Assembly (NCBI GenBank): GCA_963543845.1
Contig: CAUUCL010000003.1
Coordinates: 1 to 64,000 of the forward strand
Direction: 5' to 3'
DNA length: 64,000 nt
DNA from: CAUTNH01 sp963543845
Lineage (GTDB): Bacteria; Bacillota_I; Bacilli_A; Acholeplasmatales; Acholeplasmataceae
The notes below the pieces were generated by a model. That model worked only from the letters and a program-made list of their open reading frames with translations. It made no database searches and was not told the DNA's origin. Of this stretch, positions 8,051 to 17,200 are shown in pieces; position 1 is the stretch's first letter; every line of letters starts with the position of its first letter. The translations under genes were made by a program, and so were the position numbers.

Positions 8051-8896
8051 TTATTTTAAAATTGAAAACTCTTCAATAGGTCCTAGCGGTTCGCCATCCA
8101 TTTGACCGTATTGGGTATTTTTCTTAACTGTAATAACATGTCCTTTAAAAGTTTGAATATTATTTTTCTCCATTGCTCTTCCTTTATATACCTTAGGAAA
8201 ATCATTAAGAATTTTTTTCTTAGGCATATTAGATACAACTACAACATCAAGATAATCATTTACTCTATTTGAAAAAGGAGACATGTTTATTCCACCATAG
8301 TATGGTGCATTCATAATTGAACATAATTGAACATTTTCAAAGTGATAATTTTCAGAATCAATTTCAATATCAAGGCAAAATGGTTCATGCTCTTTTATCG
8401 CTTTTAAAGCAGCTTGGTAGTAAAGTTTTTTAGTTTTTTTAGTATTAGTCATATCAATATATCTGCAAACAAGACCATCAATACCAATACCTACACCATT
8501 TAAAAACTTTCTAGTTTTTTCTCCAACAAGCATTTTAGGAAGCTTTGTAAGATACTTATAAATCGGAATTATTTTTTCTTTAATGTTCAAACTTTTAAGA
8601 AAATCATTTGCCATTCCATTGTTGAAAAAATATATATTCTCTAGTTTATTCTCATCAAAATCAATCTTGTTAACTAAATTATTCAGTGTTCCATCGCCAC
8701 CCATAACTACAAGTTTATCTGCTGGATCGATTGAATTTATAAAGTCTACATGTGATTCAATAAGTCGAATATTTTGCATTGTTACAACTTCTTCATTAAA
8801 ATACTGCTTAATCATTTTCTCATGTTTTTTCATTTTGTTTTGTCTTTGACAATTTCTAGCACACGGATTGTAAAGTATATATATCACATCTATCAT
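8051..8896 (-). CDS. diacylglycerol/lipid kinase family protein (DagK-like)
   Basis: 281-residue soluble protein of the DAGK catalytic family, which uses ATP to phosphorylate diacylglycerol or related lipids at the inner face of the membrane. Supporting features are an N-terminal NPCARN (in place of the usual NPxSG), the nucleotide-binding VMGGDGTLNNLVN (about residues 63-75), the NNGMANDFLKSL segment (about 92-103), a GIGIDGLVC stretch, and the C-terminal YGQMDGEPL acidic motif that ends most family members. YegS/DagK subfamilies cannot be separated by eye. It has its own promoter and a leader hairpin upstream. Confidence 0.85.
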   Translation of the reverse strand: MIDVIYILYNPCARNCQRQNKMKKHEKMIKQYFNEEVVTMQNIRLIESHVDFINSIDPADKLVVMGGDGTLNNLVNKIDFDENKLENIYFFNNGMANDFLKSLNIKEKIIPIYKYLTKLPKMLVGEKTRKFLNGVGIGIDGLVCRYIDMTNTKKTKKLYYQAALKAIKEHEPFCLDIEIDSENYHFENVQLCSIMNAPYYGGINMSPFSNRVNDYLDVVVVSNMPKKKILNDFPKVYKGRAMEKNNIQTFKGHVITVKKNTQYGQMDGEPLGPIEEFSILK

Positions 8897-8932
8897 CCTT
8901 TCAGGCTTTTATGCCGCGAGTATTAATATATG

Positions 8933-8966
8933 GTATCGTTTTAATTAGATATTTAAAAAGCGATAC
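8933..8966 (-). promoter_or_regulatory. leader hairpin upstream of the lipid kinase
   Basis: In the 5' leader of the kinase mRNA, GTATCG plus TTTTAA (8933-8944) pairs with TTAAAA plus CGATAC (8953-8966), with a two-base bulge, giving about 12 bp. It is not followed by a T-run. It could be an mRNA stability element or an operator; nothing shows which. Confidence 0.4.
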
Positions 8967-8972
8967 TTTCAT

Positions 8973-9000
8973 ATTATACTATTTTTATACTTTATTTCAA
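8973..9000 (-). promoter_or_regulatory. sigma-A-type promoter of the lipid kinase gene
   Basis: Minus strand: TTGAAA (9000-8995), a 16-base spacer, TATAAT (8978-8973). The predicted start leaves a leader of about 70 bases carrying the hairpin at 8933-8966. Confidence 0.7.
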
Positions 9001-9056
9001 AGCCAAAGGCTTATTCGAAAATTATAAATTATGGCTTTATTACGAGATTTTCAGGA

Positions 9057-9116
9057 TAATACTAATAATACTAATAAAAATCATAATAATAATAAGAAAA
9101 ATAATAATAATAATAA
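9057..9116. repeat. AAT/ATA trinucleotide-rich tract
   Basis: About 60 bases built almost only of AAT/ATA units with a few interruptions. Its right end forms the lower part of the cspA terminator stem. Likely a slippage-prone low-complexity tract. Confidence 0.6.
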
Positions 9117-9151
9117 GGCTGCCAACTACCGTTAGCAGCCTTATTATTATT
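9106..9151. terminator. long intrinsic terminator of the cold-shock gene
   Basis: A 17-bp perfect stem with AAGGCTGC (9115-9122) pairing GCAGCCTT (9135-9142), extended by AATAATAAT/ATTATTATT, with a 12-base loop. It begins at the stop codon of the cold-shock gene and is symmetrical enough to act in both directions. Confidence 0.8.
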
Positions 9152-9348
9152 TATAATTTAGATACGTTAGTTGCTTGCATTCCACCATTTTTTCCTGGTG
9201 CAACATCAAATGAAACAGTATCTCCTTCTTTTAATTCTTTATACCCATCCATCTTTATTTCTGAAAAATGCACGAAGTATTCTTTATCGCCTTCAGTGAT
9301 AAAACCAAAGCCTTTACTTGAATTAAACCATTTTACTTTTCCTTGCAT
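9151..9348 (-). CDS. cspA: cold-shock protein CspA family
   Basis: 65-residue OB-fold single-strand nucleic-acid-binding protein and RNA chaperone. The two RNA-binding motifs are intact: KGFGFI (residues 13-18) and EYFVHFSEI (24-32). Length and sequence are standard for bacterial CspA/B. The AAGGAG ribosome-binding site lies 5 bases before the ATG. It is followed by a strong terminator and so is probably monocistronic. Which Csp paralogue it represents cannot be told. Confidence 0.95.
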   Translation of the reverse strand: MQGKVKWFNSSKGFGFITEGDKEYFVHFSEIKMDGYKELKEGDTVSFDVAPGKNGGMQATNVSKL

Positions 9349-9432
9349 GTAATTCTCCTTCTATAATAGATAATGATATAAGATATCTTGGAATTTAAAA
9401 ATTAAATAGACTTTGTGGGAAATTGTAAAATA

Positions 9433-12363
9433 CTATTTAACCTTAATTGTAATAATTTCAAATGGGTCAAATTTCAAATTATTAGTAAATTCTTTATCAA
9501 GATCCTCTTCGACTAAGTTGCAAAATTTAATCTCACTATATTTTTTGTTTATATTAAATTTAGCCTTTTGAACTTTACTTGTTGGATTGTATAATCTTAT
9601 AATATGTGATTTTCCATCATATGACATTTTATATGCTGTCAGAATTATTTTTTCATTATCTAAACTTATACTATCTAAATAATTATAACTTTCACAAACT
9701 GGAAGATAATAAGTATTAAAGCAGTTAGCCAGTCTATCAATTTCAGTAAGTGGGTCATCACTTTTTATTGGAGCAAAAATATAAGAATAATCTGTTTTAC
9801 CAATTCCTAATGTCTTTCCTGGATAATCTGATGATCTTACAAGATTTATATCAAGCATTCCATTTTTAGTATAAAAACCATATTTAGATTTATTGATAAG
9901 TCCAACTTTATTTTTATCATCAGATAACATTATCCATTTATAGCCACACATCTCATATTGGGCTTTTGTGATGTTAGAGTTTTCATTTCTCTTTCTTTTT
10001 AAATGCCCAAATTGAATATCAAAATAGCAATCATCAGTATCAACATTAACAGGAAAAGATGTTCTTAGCATATACTTCATATCCTGTAAATTAGTATCAT
10101 GATAAAAATAGATTAAATCTTTTTCAGTATCAATTAAAACTCTTTCAAGAATTGTCGAGTTTAAAAATTCATAATTATTTATAATTTCGATAAACCTATC
10201 ATAAGATGATACCTCTTGACTAACTAGAGTAGCTGTTTTAGGAGTTTGGACTCTATAGTTATCACAAATATCCCAACCATTTCCAAAATCCTTATAAACT
10301 GATAATTTATTACCTTCTGGCTTTGTTAAAAGTTCTGTGTTAGTTAAATTATTGTAAATAGATAATATTTGTCCTGTAGAGTCTGATATTTTAATTTTTA
10401 GATTACTTGTTCTAATATCATTTAAATCAACTTTATTATCATCTTTTTTATAACTTATAACATCACTATTAGTTGATAATGGGTTCATATTATAAACTAA
10501 GTATTCATTATTTTTCTTTTCTATTTTCTCGCCATGATATAAATTAGGATTAAAGAAATATTTTGTATTTTTTAAATTAGATGATATCTCATCAATTCTT
10601 TTAGAAAGTATTTGATATCTTTTCTCTGATTCTTCATATACTCTCATAATTGATGAGCCTGGTAAAATGTCATGAAATTGATAAAGTAAAACCTCTTCCC
10701 AGATTTCTTTTATCTCTGAATTATATTTACCAAAATCATCATTTAAACTAAGATATACCTCAAGCGATCTTAATTTTTCTTCTAAAAGACGATTGTATTT
10801 TTTATTATTAGGTGCCGATGTGTAGCAACCTTGGTGGTTTTCAAAATATAACTCCCCACTAAATTTAGGAAGCTTATCTTCATATTTTTTTAACTCCTCA
10901 AAAAAGATATCAGATCTTGAAAAATTATTTTTGGCAAGTGGGTAAATATCTTTTTCTCTTATAATTCTTTGAACGTGCTCTTCTCCAGGTCCACCACCAC
11001 CATCACCAATTCCAAATACATTTAAAAATAAAGGTGATATTTCTTTTTCAGGATACTTTTTAACTCCATCAAGAAGTGAGGATGGTCTTGTTGCAGAATT
11101 ATAAGTTCCCTCTGGTGGCATATGTGCAATAATTTTACTCTTATCAATACCTTCCCAAATAAACGACTTATAAGGAAATACATTAACTAAATTCCATGAA
11201 AGTTTAATTGTCATAAAATAATCAAGACCTGATTTTTTCATGATTTGCGGAATATTTCCAGAGTACCCAAACACATCAGGAAGCCATAAATTTTTTACTC
11301 TAAAATTAAACTCATCTTGAAAAAATTTCACTCCATGAAGCATCTGTCTTACAAGGGCTTCTTCACCTGATACGTTAGTATCTGCCTCAACCCACATACC
11401 ACCTTGTGGCTCAATTCTTCCCTCACTAATATATTTTTTTACCTTTTCATATAAACTAGGATAACCATTTTTTAGCCATTTTAGCTGTTGTGGTTGTGAA
11501 ATACCAAAATTAAATCCTGGGTATTTTTCAATTAAATATATAACATTTGCAAGATTTCTTGCAATCTTTCTTTTAGTTTCTCTAACTGGCCAAAGCCATG
11601 CCAAATCCATATGAGCATGTCCAATTGAATATACACTTATATTGCTCTTAGTCTTATTTTCTAAATACTTTTTAATTAAATTATTAGCCACATCTAATAA
11701 ATTAGGTTCTTCATAAATAATTAAATTAGATATTAAATCAAGATCATCTAAAAGTTTTCTTGAGTATTTTTCATCCGATAAATCACTCATCATTAAATCA
11801 TATAAAAACTCTAAGTCATAGTAAAGTTTAAATAGTTCATCACTTTTTTTAATTATCTTACAATATTTAATCTTTGCGCCATCTGATAAAAAGCCAAATA
11901 AATCATTAGCAGCCCCGTCTACTAAAAAAATTACACTTCCATCAGGATTTATTAAATTATTTATCTCATAATCATACTTACCAGGCTCACCAAGGCCTCT
12001 GTCAAATACTGATGAGCCATTAGTAAAACCTTTAAGCGGTTCACCATTAGGAGAAAAAAGTAAAAGCTCACCATTAAAATCCATTGAAAGATAATAAACA
12101 TCATCTTTATTATAATTAGGAATTTTTCCTTCAATTATAAACCAAGCACAGTCAAATAATTTACCAAAAGAATCTCCTACTTTAATTGGTTTATATTTTT
12201 TCTTATCTAATAAATCTTTTGAAAAAGCAATTGGCTCTTTTGATTTTAGAGCATAAATATCAAGATCACATACATCAAGCCTTAACATTTTATCAAGTTT
12301 ATTAAAGATTGCATCTTTAATTTTGTGTTTAATTCTTAATAAATAATTATTATTAAATTCCAT
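9433..12363 (-). CDS. alpha-mannosidase, glycoside hydrolase family 38
   Basis: 976-residue GH38 alpha-mannosidase without a signal peptide, so probably cytosolic and acting on imported mannose-containing glycans. The zinc-binding HAHMDLAW is at 249-256 and the nucleophile Asp is in LPDVFG (D363). WVEADTNVSGEEALVRQ (about 324-340) and the glycine-rich GIGDGGGGPGEEH stretch are typical. The N-terminal ~240 residues form the beta-sandwich lead seen in Ams1-type enzymes, and the C-terminal half is the GH38C all-beta region. It lies 12 bases downstream of manA in one unit, consistent with mannose release followed by entry of mannose-6-phosphate into glycolysis. Linkage specificity cannot be read from the sequence. 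Confidence 0.93.
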   Translation of the reverse strand: MEFNNNYLLRIKHKIKDAIFNKLDKMLRLDVCDLDIYALKSKEPIAFSKDLLDKKKYKPIKVGDSFGKLFDCAWFIIEGKIPNYNKDDVYYLSMDFNGELLLFSPNGEPLKGFTNGSSVFDRGLGEPGKYDYEINNLINPDGSVIFLVDGAANDLFGFLSDGAKIKYCKIIKKSDELFKLYYDLEFLYDLMMSDLSDEKYSRKLLDDLDLISNLIIYEEPNLLDVANNLIKKYLENKTKSNISVYSIGHAHMDLAWLWPVRETKRKIARNLANVIYLIEKYPGFNFGISQPQQLKWLKNGYPSLYEKVKKYISEGRIEPQGGMWVEADTNVSGEEALVRQMLHGVKFFQDEFNFRVKNLWLPDVFGYSGNIPQIMKKSGLDYFMTIKLSWNLVNVFPYKSFIWEGIDKSKIIAHMPPEGTYNSATRPSSLLDGVKKYPEKEISPLFLNVFGIGDGGGGPGEEHVQRIIREKDIYPLAKNNFSRSDIFFEELKKYEDKLPKFSGELYFENHQGCYTSAPNNKKYNRLLEEKLRSLEVYLSLNDDFGKYNSEIKEIWEEVLLYQFHDILPGSSIMRVYEESEKRYQILSKRIDEISSNLKNTKYFFNPNLYHGEKIEKKNNEYLVYNMNPLSTNSDVISYKKDDNKVDLNDIRTSNLKIKISDSTGQILSIYNNLTNTELLTKPEGNKLSVYKDFGNGWDICDNYRVQTPKTATLVSQEVSSYDRFIEIINNYEFLNSTILERVLIDTEKDLIYFYHDTNLQDMKYMLRTSFPVNVDTDDCYFDIQFGHLKRKRNENSNITKAQYEMCGYKWIMLSDDKNKVGLINKSKYGFYTKNGMLDINLVRSSDYPGKTLGIGKTDYSYIFAPIKSDDPLTEIDRLANCFNTYYLPVCESYNYLDSISLDNEKIILTAYKMSYDGKSHIIRLYNPTSKVQKAKFNINKKYSEIKFCNLVEEDLDKEFTNNLKFDPFEIITIKVK

Positions 12364-12375
12364 ATACTATTCTCC

Positions 12376-13311
12376 TTAAATATGAGAGATAACTAAACTT
12401 AAATTACCAGAAAGATATGCCTCTTTTATATTTGATGTGATAATAAAACTATCACCTTTTTTTATTTCAAAATCATCTACCCTGCCAGTTCCATCTAAGA
12501 CTGTGCAAAGAAGGAAATTATCATTTTGCAAAACTAGGTCATCTTCTCTACAATTTAGTAAAAATACACTAAAGTATTTAGATTTTATAAGAGTTGTAAG
12601 TAGGCTATTTTTAATTTTTTTAACCTGCTTTAATTGACATTTATTTTTATAAGGAACTTTTATCACATCTTTTGCTTTATCTATATGAAGTTCTCTTTTC
12701 TTACCATCAAAGCCCATTCTGTCATAATCGTATAACCTATATGTTATATCGCTTGATTGCTGAACTTCTAAAAGGAGCGTATCTTTACAAATTGCGTGAA
12801 CCGTTCCAGATGGTATATAGAAAAAATCATCTTTTTTAGTATGCTTTTTTCTTAAAAATTCATTCCACTTATTATGATCAATTAAATAATTTAACTCATT
12901 TTTACTCTTAGCATTATGCCCTACTATTATTTTAGTATCAACCTCAGCATCTAATATATACCAACACTCACACTTACCAAGTGAACCATTTTCATTTTTC
13001 TTTGCGTATTTATTATCTGGATGAACTTGGATACTTAAATCTGAATTAGCATCAATTATTTTAACAAGTAGTGGAAATTCTTTGGTTTTGCATTTTTTAA
13101 AAAGTTCTGGGTGATTTTTATAAACTTCATCAAGTCCCATCCCTTTATACTCGCCATTTTTTATTTTAGTGGTTCCGTTTTTATGTCCAGAAATTGCCCA
13201 GCATTCACCAGTTTTATTTGAAGGAATATCAAAATTAAATACCTTTTTTAACTTATCTCCTCCCCAAATCATTTCTTTAAATACTGGTTCTAAGAATAAT
13301 ATTTTATCCAT
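12376..13311 (-). CDS. manA: mannose-6-phosphate isomerase, class I
   Basis: 311-residue type I phosphomannose isomerase (the short Bacillus ManA/YvyI form), interconverting mannose-6-phosphate and fructose-6-phosphate. Zinc-site residues appear in LSIQVHPDN (about 92-100), in GKCECWYIL, and in IPSGTVHAI (about 156-164). It precedes the GH38 alpha-mannosidase with a 12-base gap and a good ribosome-binding site, forming a mannoside-use pair. No dedicated sugar transporter gene is adjacent, so uptake must be encoded elsewhere. Confidence 0.92.
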   Translation of the reverse strand: MDKILFLEPVFKEMIWGGDKLKKVFNFDIPSNKTGECWAISGHKNGTTKIKNGEYKGMGLDEVYKNHPELFKKCKTKEFPLLVKIIDANSDLSIQVHPDNKYAKKNENGSLGKCECWYILDAEVDTKIIVGHNAKSKNELNYLIDHNKWNEFLRKKHTKKDDFFYIPSGTVHAICKDTLLLEVQQSSDITYRLYDYDRMGFDGKKRELHIDKAKDVIKVPYKNKCQLKQVKKIKNSLLTTLIKSKYFSVFLLNCREDDLVLQNDNFLLCTVLDGTGRVDDFEIKKGDSFIITSNIKEAYLSGNLSLVISHI

Positions 13312-13329
13312 ATAATCTCCTTTAAAATT

Positions 13330-13353
13330 AAAAGCAGTTTAAAAACTGCTTTT
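13330..13353 (-). terminator. intrinsic terminator after the BI-1 gene
   Basis: AAAAGCAGTTT (13330-13340) pairs with AAACTGCTTTT (13343-13353), followed on the minus strand by a TTTTAATTTTAAA tail. It separates the Bax-inhibitor-1 gene from manA. Confidence 0.8.
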
Positions 13354-13355
13354 AC

Positions 13356-14150
13356 CTAATCTCTTTTTAATGCTGAAATTAAAATTAATAATCTCACAAT
13401 TTCTACATAAATCATAACAAGTGCAAATAATATTCCAAATGCTGCTTGCCATTCTAATTTTTTATCAGCTCCAGCCATTACTAATCTTTCAGTATATGTA
13501 AATTGAAGCGATAAAAGAAGTGTTCCATAAATAATTAAAAATACGCTTATAGCAATTGAGATATATATAATTGTTTTACTGTTAAGTTTTGAGCTTGTTC
13601 CTTGAAGTGCTTGTGGGAATGCAAGTATTACTATAAGATATGCTATTGTAAATAATAAAACCATCACAAACATAACCCATAAAATTTTACTAACTGCATT
13701 TTTAGCTCTAAATGATGCTGACATATTAAAAAGTAGTGTTACAAAAAATACTGCGATTGTAGATGATAATGCTATAAATGCTCCCCATTTTAAAAACGCC
13801 GATAGAATAACTGTTATAACTCCTACAAATGCCCCTTCAAAAAGTGCATACACAGGAGCAAAAAATACTGCAGCCCTTGGGAAAAATGCCGATAGGATAA
13901 CACATAGAAAACTTACAATACCTCCAACACCTAATATTGTGTAAAGCCAGGGCTGAACTACAAACCCCGCTTCAGCAGACGCTCCTTTTTTAACTATTCC
14001 AAAAACTGATACTAAGGTAGCTGAAATAATTGTTAAAAATATTAAAAATAATGTTTTTAATGCAACTGATTTATAACTAACAACATTTGTTAATTCACGT
14101 TCAGATGCTTGTTCTTTTTCAAGTGAACGAAACATTGGATTAAAAGTCAT
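13356..14150 (-). CDS. Bax inhibitor-1/YccA family membrane protein
   Basis: 264-residue polytopic membrane protein of the BI-1/YetJ family. After a ~28-residue cytosolic start there are about seven hydrophobic segments (roughly 31-52, 68-90, 97-115, 121-139, 155-176, 189-209 and 234-258). Bacterial relatives such as B. subtilis YetJ are pH-dependent calcium leak channels. That role here is inferred from the family. It has its own terminator and follows polC on the same strand with a 57-base gap. The exact N-terminus is supported by a GGAGATATT ribosome-binding site. Confidence 0.85.
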   Translation of the reverse strand: MTFNPMFRSLEKEQASERELTNVVSYKSVALKTLFLIFLTIISATLVSVFGIVKKGASAEAGFVVQPWLYTILGVGGIVSFLCVILSAFFPRAAVFFAPVYALFEGAFVGVITVILSAFLKWGAFIALSSTIAVFFVTLLFNMSASFRAKNAVSKILWVMFVMVLLFTIAYLIVILAFPQALQGTSSKLNSKTIIYISIAISVFLIIYGTLLLSLQFTYTERLVMAGADKKLEWQAAFGILFALVMIYVEIVRLLILISALKRD

Positions 14151-14207
14151 AAAATATCTCCTCCATAAATAAATTATACCATAAATTATTTTATAAAATG
14201 TAATACT

Positions 14208-17200
14208 TTAAATATTAGCCGTAAAAAGACTATTTAAAAGTTTATCATCTTCAACATACTTTTCATCTGAAATGTCAGAAAGAGCTCCGATTTTTTCAAG
14301 AGTTTCAAATACTGTTTTATTTATTGAACCTCTTTTTTTAGCATCATCTTTATTTAAAAATGGTGTTTTTTCTCTTTCTTCAACTATTTTTTTAGCTGTT
14401 TCTATACCAAGCATATCAACAGCTTTAAATGGCATTCTTAAAGATTTTTCATCTTCTATTAAAAAATCATTAGAATCTGATTTATAAATATCAGCTCTTA
14501 CAAAGTTAAAGCCTCTAGATGTCATTTCAAGCGCAACTTCTAAAGTTGTCTGAAGTGATGTATCTTTAGCATTTTTATCTTTGTTTGATTTTAACTCTGA
14601 TAATTTATTAAAAATTGCGTTATAACCTGCCACCATTATTTCATGATCGAATTGGTCAACTCTTTTAGAAAAAAATGCTGCATAGAAAATAAGTGGGTAG
14701 TTTATCTTAAACCAAGCTATTCTTATAGCCATTAAAACATATGCTGTTGCATGGGCCTTGGGAAACATGTACTTTATTTTAGATGCTGATTTAATATACC
14801 AGTTAGGAACATTATTTTCTTTTAATATCTTTTCATATTCAAGCCATTTTTTTATATCTGATGATGGTTTTCCTTTTCTTATAAATTCCATAATATTAAA
14901 AGATGTCAGTGGATTTATTTTATACTTATTTATTAAAGTTGTCATAATATCATCACGACACCCAATAATATCATTAAACGGAATTTTTATGCCATCTTCT
15001 GTCCCTTTAACTAATGTATCTCCATTACCAAGCCAAATACCCTCACCATGTGATAAGCCTGATACTTTCACAAGATTTGAAAAATCCCTTGGTTTAATTT
15101 GAGTTAGCATCTCTCTTACAAATGGTGTTCCAAGCTCAGGAACTCCATATGTTCCAACTTCCGAGAATATCTCATTAGATATTAAATTTAGCTCTTTTGT
15201 AGATTTAAATAAATCATATACCCTCGGATCGTTTAACGGAATATCTTTTACACTATCAAATGGGAACTTATCAGGATTTTTCCAAACATAATTCATAATA
15301 AAGCGAATGATAGTCGGGTCATCATGACCTAGTATATCAAGTTTTAATAAATTACTTTCAATTGAGTGATAATCAAAATGCGTTGTTTTCCAACTGCTTG
15401 TTACATCATCTGCAGGATATTGAACAGGTGTTATATCATAAACTGATATATTCTCAGGTATAACAACAATCCCGCCAGGGTGCTGACCTGTTGATCTTTG
15501 AACACCTTGAATTTTTTTAGCCATAAATTCTTGTCTTGCTCTTCTAATTGAAATACTAGGATTTTCTTGTAAATATCCTGTTACATATCCAAAAGCATTT
15601 TTTTCTGCAACTGTTTGAATAACTCCCGCTCTTAAAGTTTTCTCTTTTCCTAAAAGCTCTCTTACATACTCATGCGCTTTAGCTTGATACTCACCACTAA
15701 AATTTAAATCAATATCTGGAATTTTATCTCCATCAAATCCTAGGAATGTCTCAAATGGAATATCATGCCCATCTCCTTTAAGCAGAGCACCACATCTTGG
15801 ACAAGTACATTTTTTTAAATCAAATCCACATTTAGCAGCTTTTAAATTATTATTTATAATTTTCTCACTATCAGATAATTTATCAATTTCAGATTGCTCA
15901 TTAACTTCAAAAGCCTGATAATCACCATTAGGGCAATAATAATGTGGAGCTAGCGGATTAACTTCTGTTATATCTAAAATTGTTGCAACAAAGCTAGAAC
16001 CAACCGATCCTCTTGAACCAACCACATATCCATCTTTAAGTGATTTTTGAACAAGCAAATAGGCAATATAGTATATTGGCGCATAATTATTTTTAGTTAT
16101 TATTTTTATTTCATGTTCTATTCTTTTTCTAATTTCAGGATGAAAAGCCTTACCATATTTTTTTTCAATATTTTCTTTAACCAATCTTTTTACCTCATCA
16201 CAAACTGATGGGATTTTTAAGTTTTTAGAAAATACATTATCATCAAGTGAGAAAAGCGTATCTCCAAATGCATTTACATTATCTACTTTATCTTTTATTT
16301 TATTAGGATTTTTGACAACTATCTCGTATACTTTTTCATAACTTAAATTAGGAAATGAATTAAGCATTTCAGATGTTGTTCTAAAAAAGCAATCTGGCTT
16401 TTCATTATATTTTTTAAGATAATGAATACCTCCTCCAACTTTAGGAGATCTAATAAAAAGACTGCGATAAATTTTATCTTCTTTTTCAAGATAGTAAACA
16501 TCTCCCGTTGCTACAACAGGTTTTTTTAGCTTTTGTGATATTTCGATAATTCTTCTTTGAATATCACTAATTACTGCTTCTCCTTTTGTATCTAAATCTT
16601 CAATTAAATGCAAATAGCACTCTCTAGGTGATATTTCAATATAATCAAATCTTTTTATATATTTTTCTAATTCTTCATCAGTAAGAAAATATGCTGCCTG
16701 AAAAACAGGACCAAACTCTCCCCCTGATCCAACTAGGATATTTTCTCTTAATTTTTCTAAAAGAAGCGATGGAATTCTAGCTCTTTTATAAAAATAATCA
16801 GTTAAAGAGTAACTTAAAAGTTTAAATATATCACGGTATCCATTTTGATTTTTAGCAAGCAGTGATACTTTATAAGGAATTAAATATTTATATCCATCAT
16901 TATTTTTTAAAATATAATCTCTTAAATTATATGCCGATTTAATATCGCTTGGTAAAACATTAAGCATTTTAATAAAACACTCACTTGTTGCAAGGGCATC
17001 ATTATATGCCCTATGATGGCCATCTAATTTAACTTTAAAATATTTACAAATTGCATCTAGACCAAATCTTTTTAAATCACCATTTAAAAAATACTGAGAC
17101 ATTGTAAGAGTATCTATATATGAAAACTCCATCTTTTTGCCAGTTAATCTTTTAACGCTTTCTCTAAGCATTCCAATATCGTATTTAGCATTATGTGCAA

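Noticed and set aside
9057..9116. AAT tract as a CRISPR-like or satellite array
   Set aside because: Simple trinucleotide slippage tract without spacers.
14758..15102. 114-codon plus-strand frame inside polC
   Set aside because: Antisense shadow of polC with low-complexity composition; no supporting signals.
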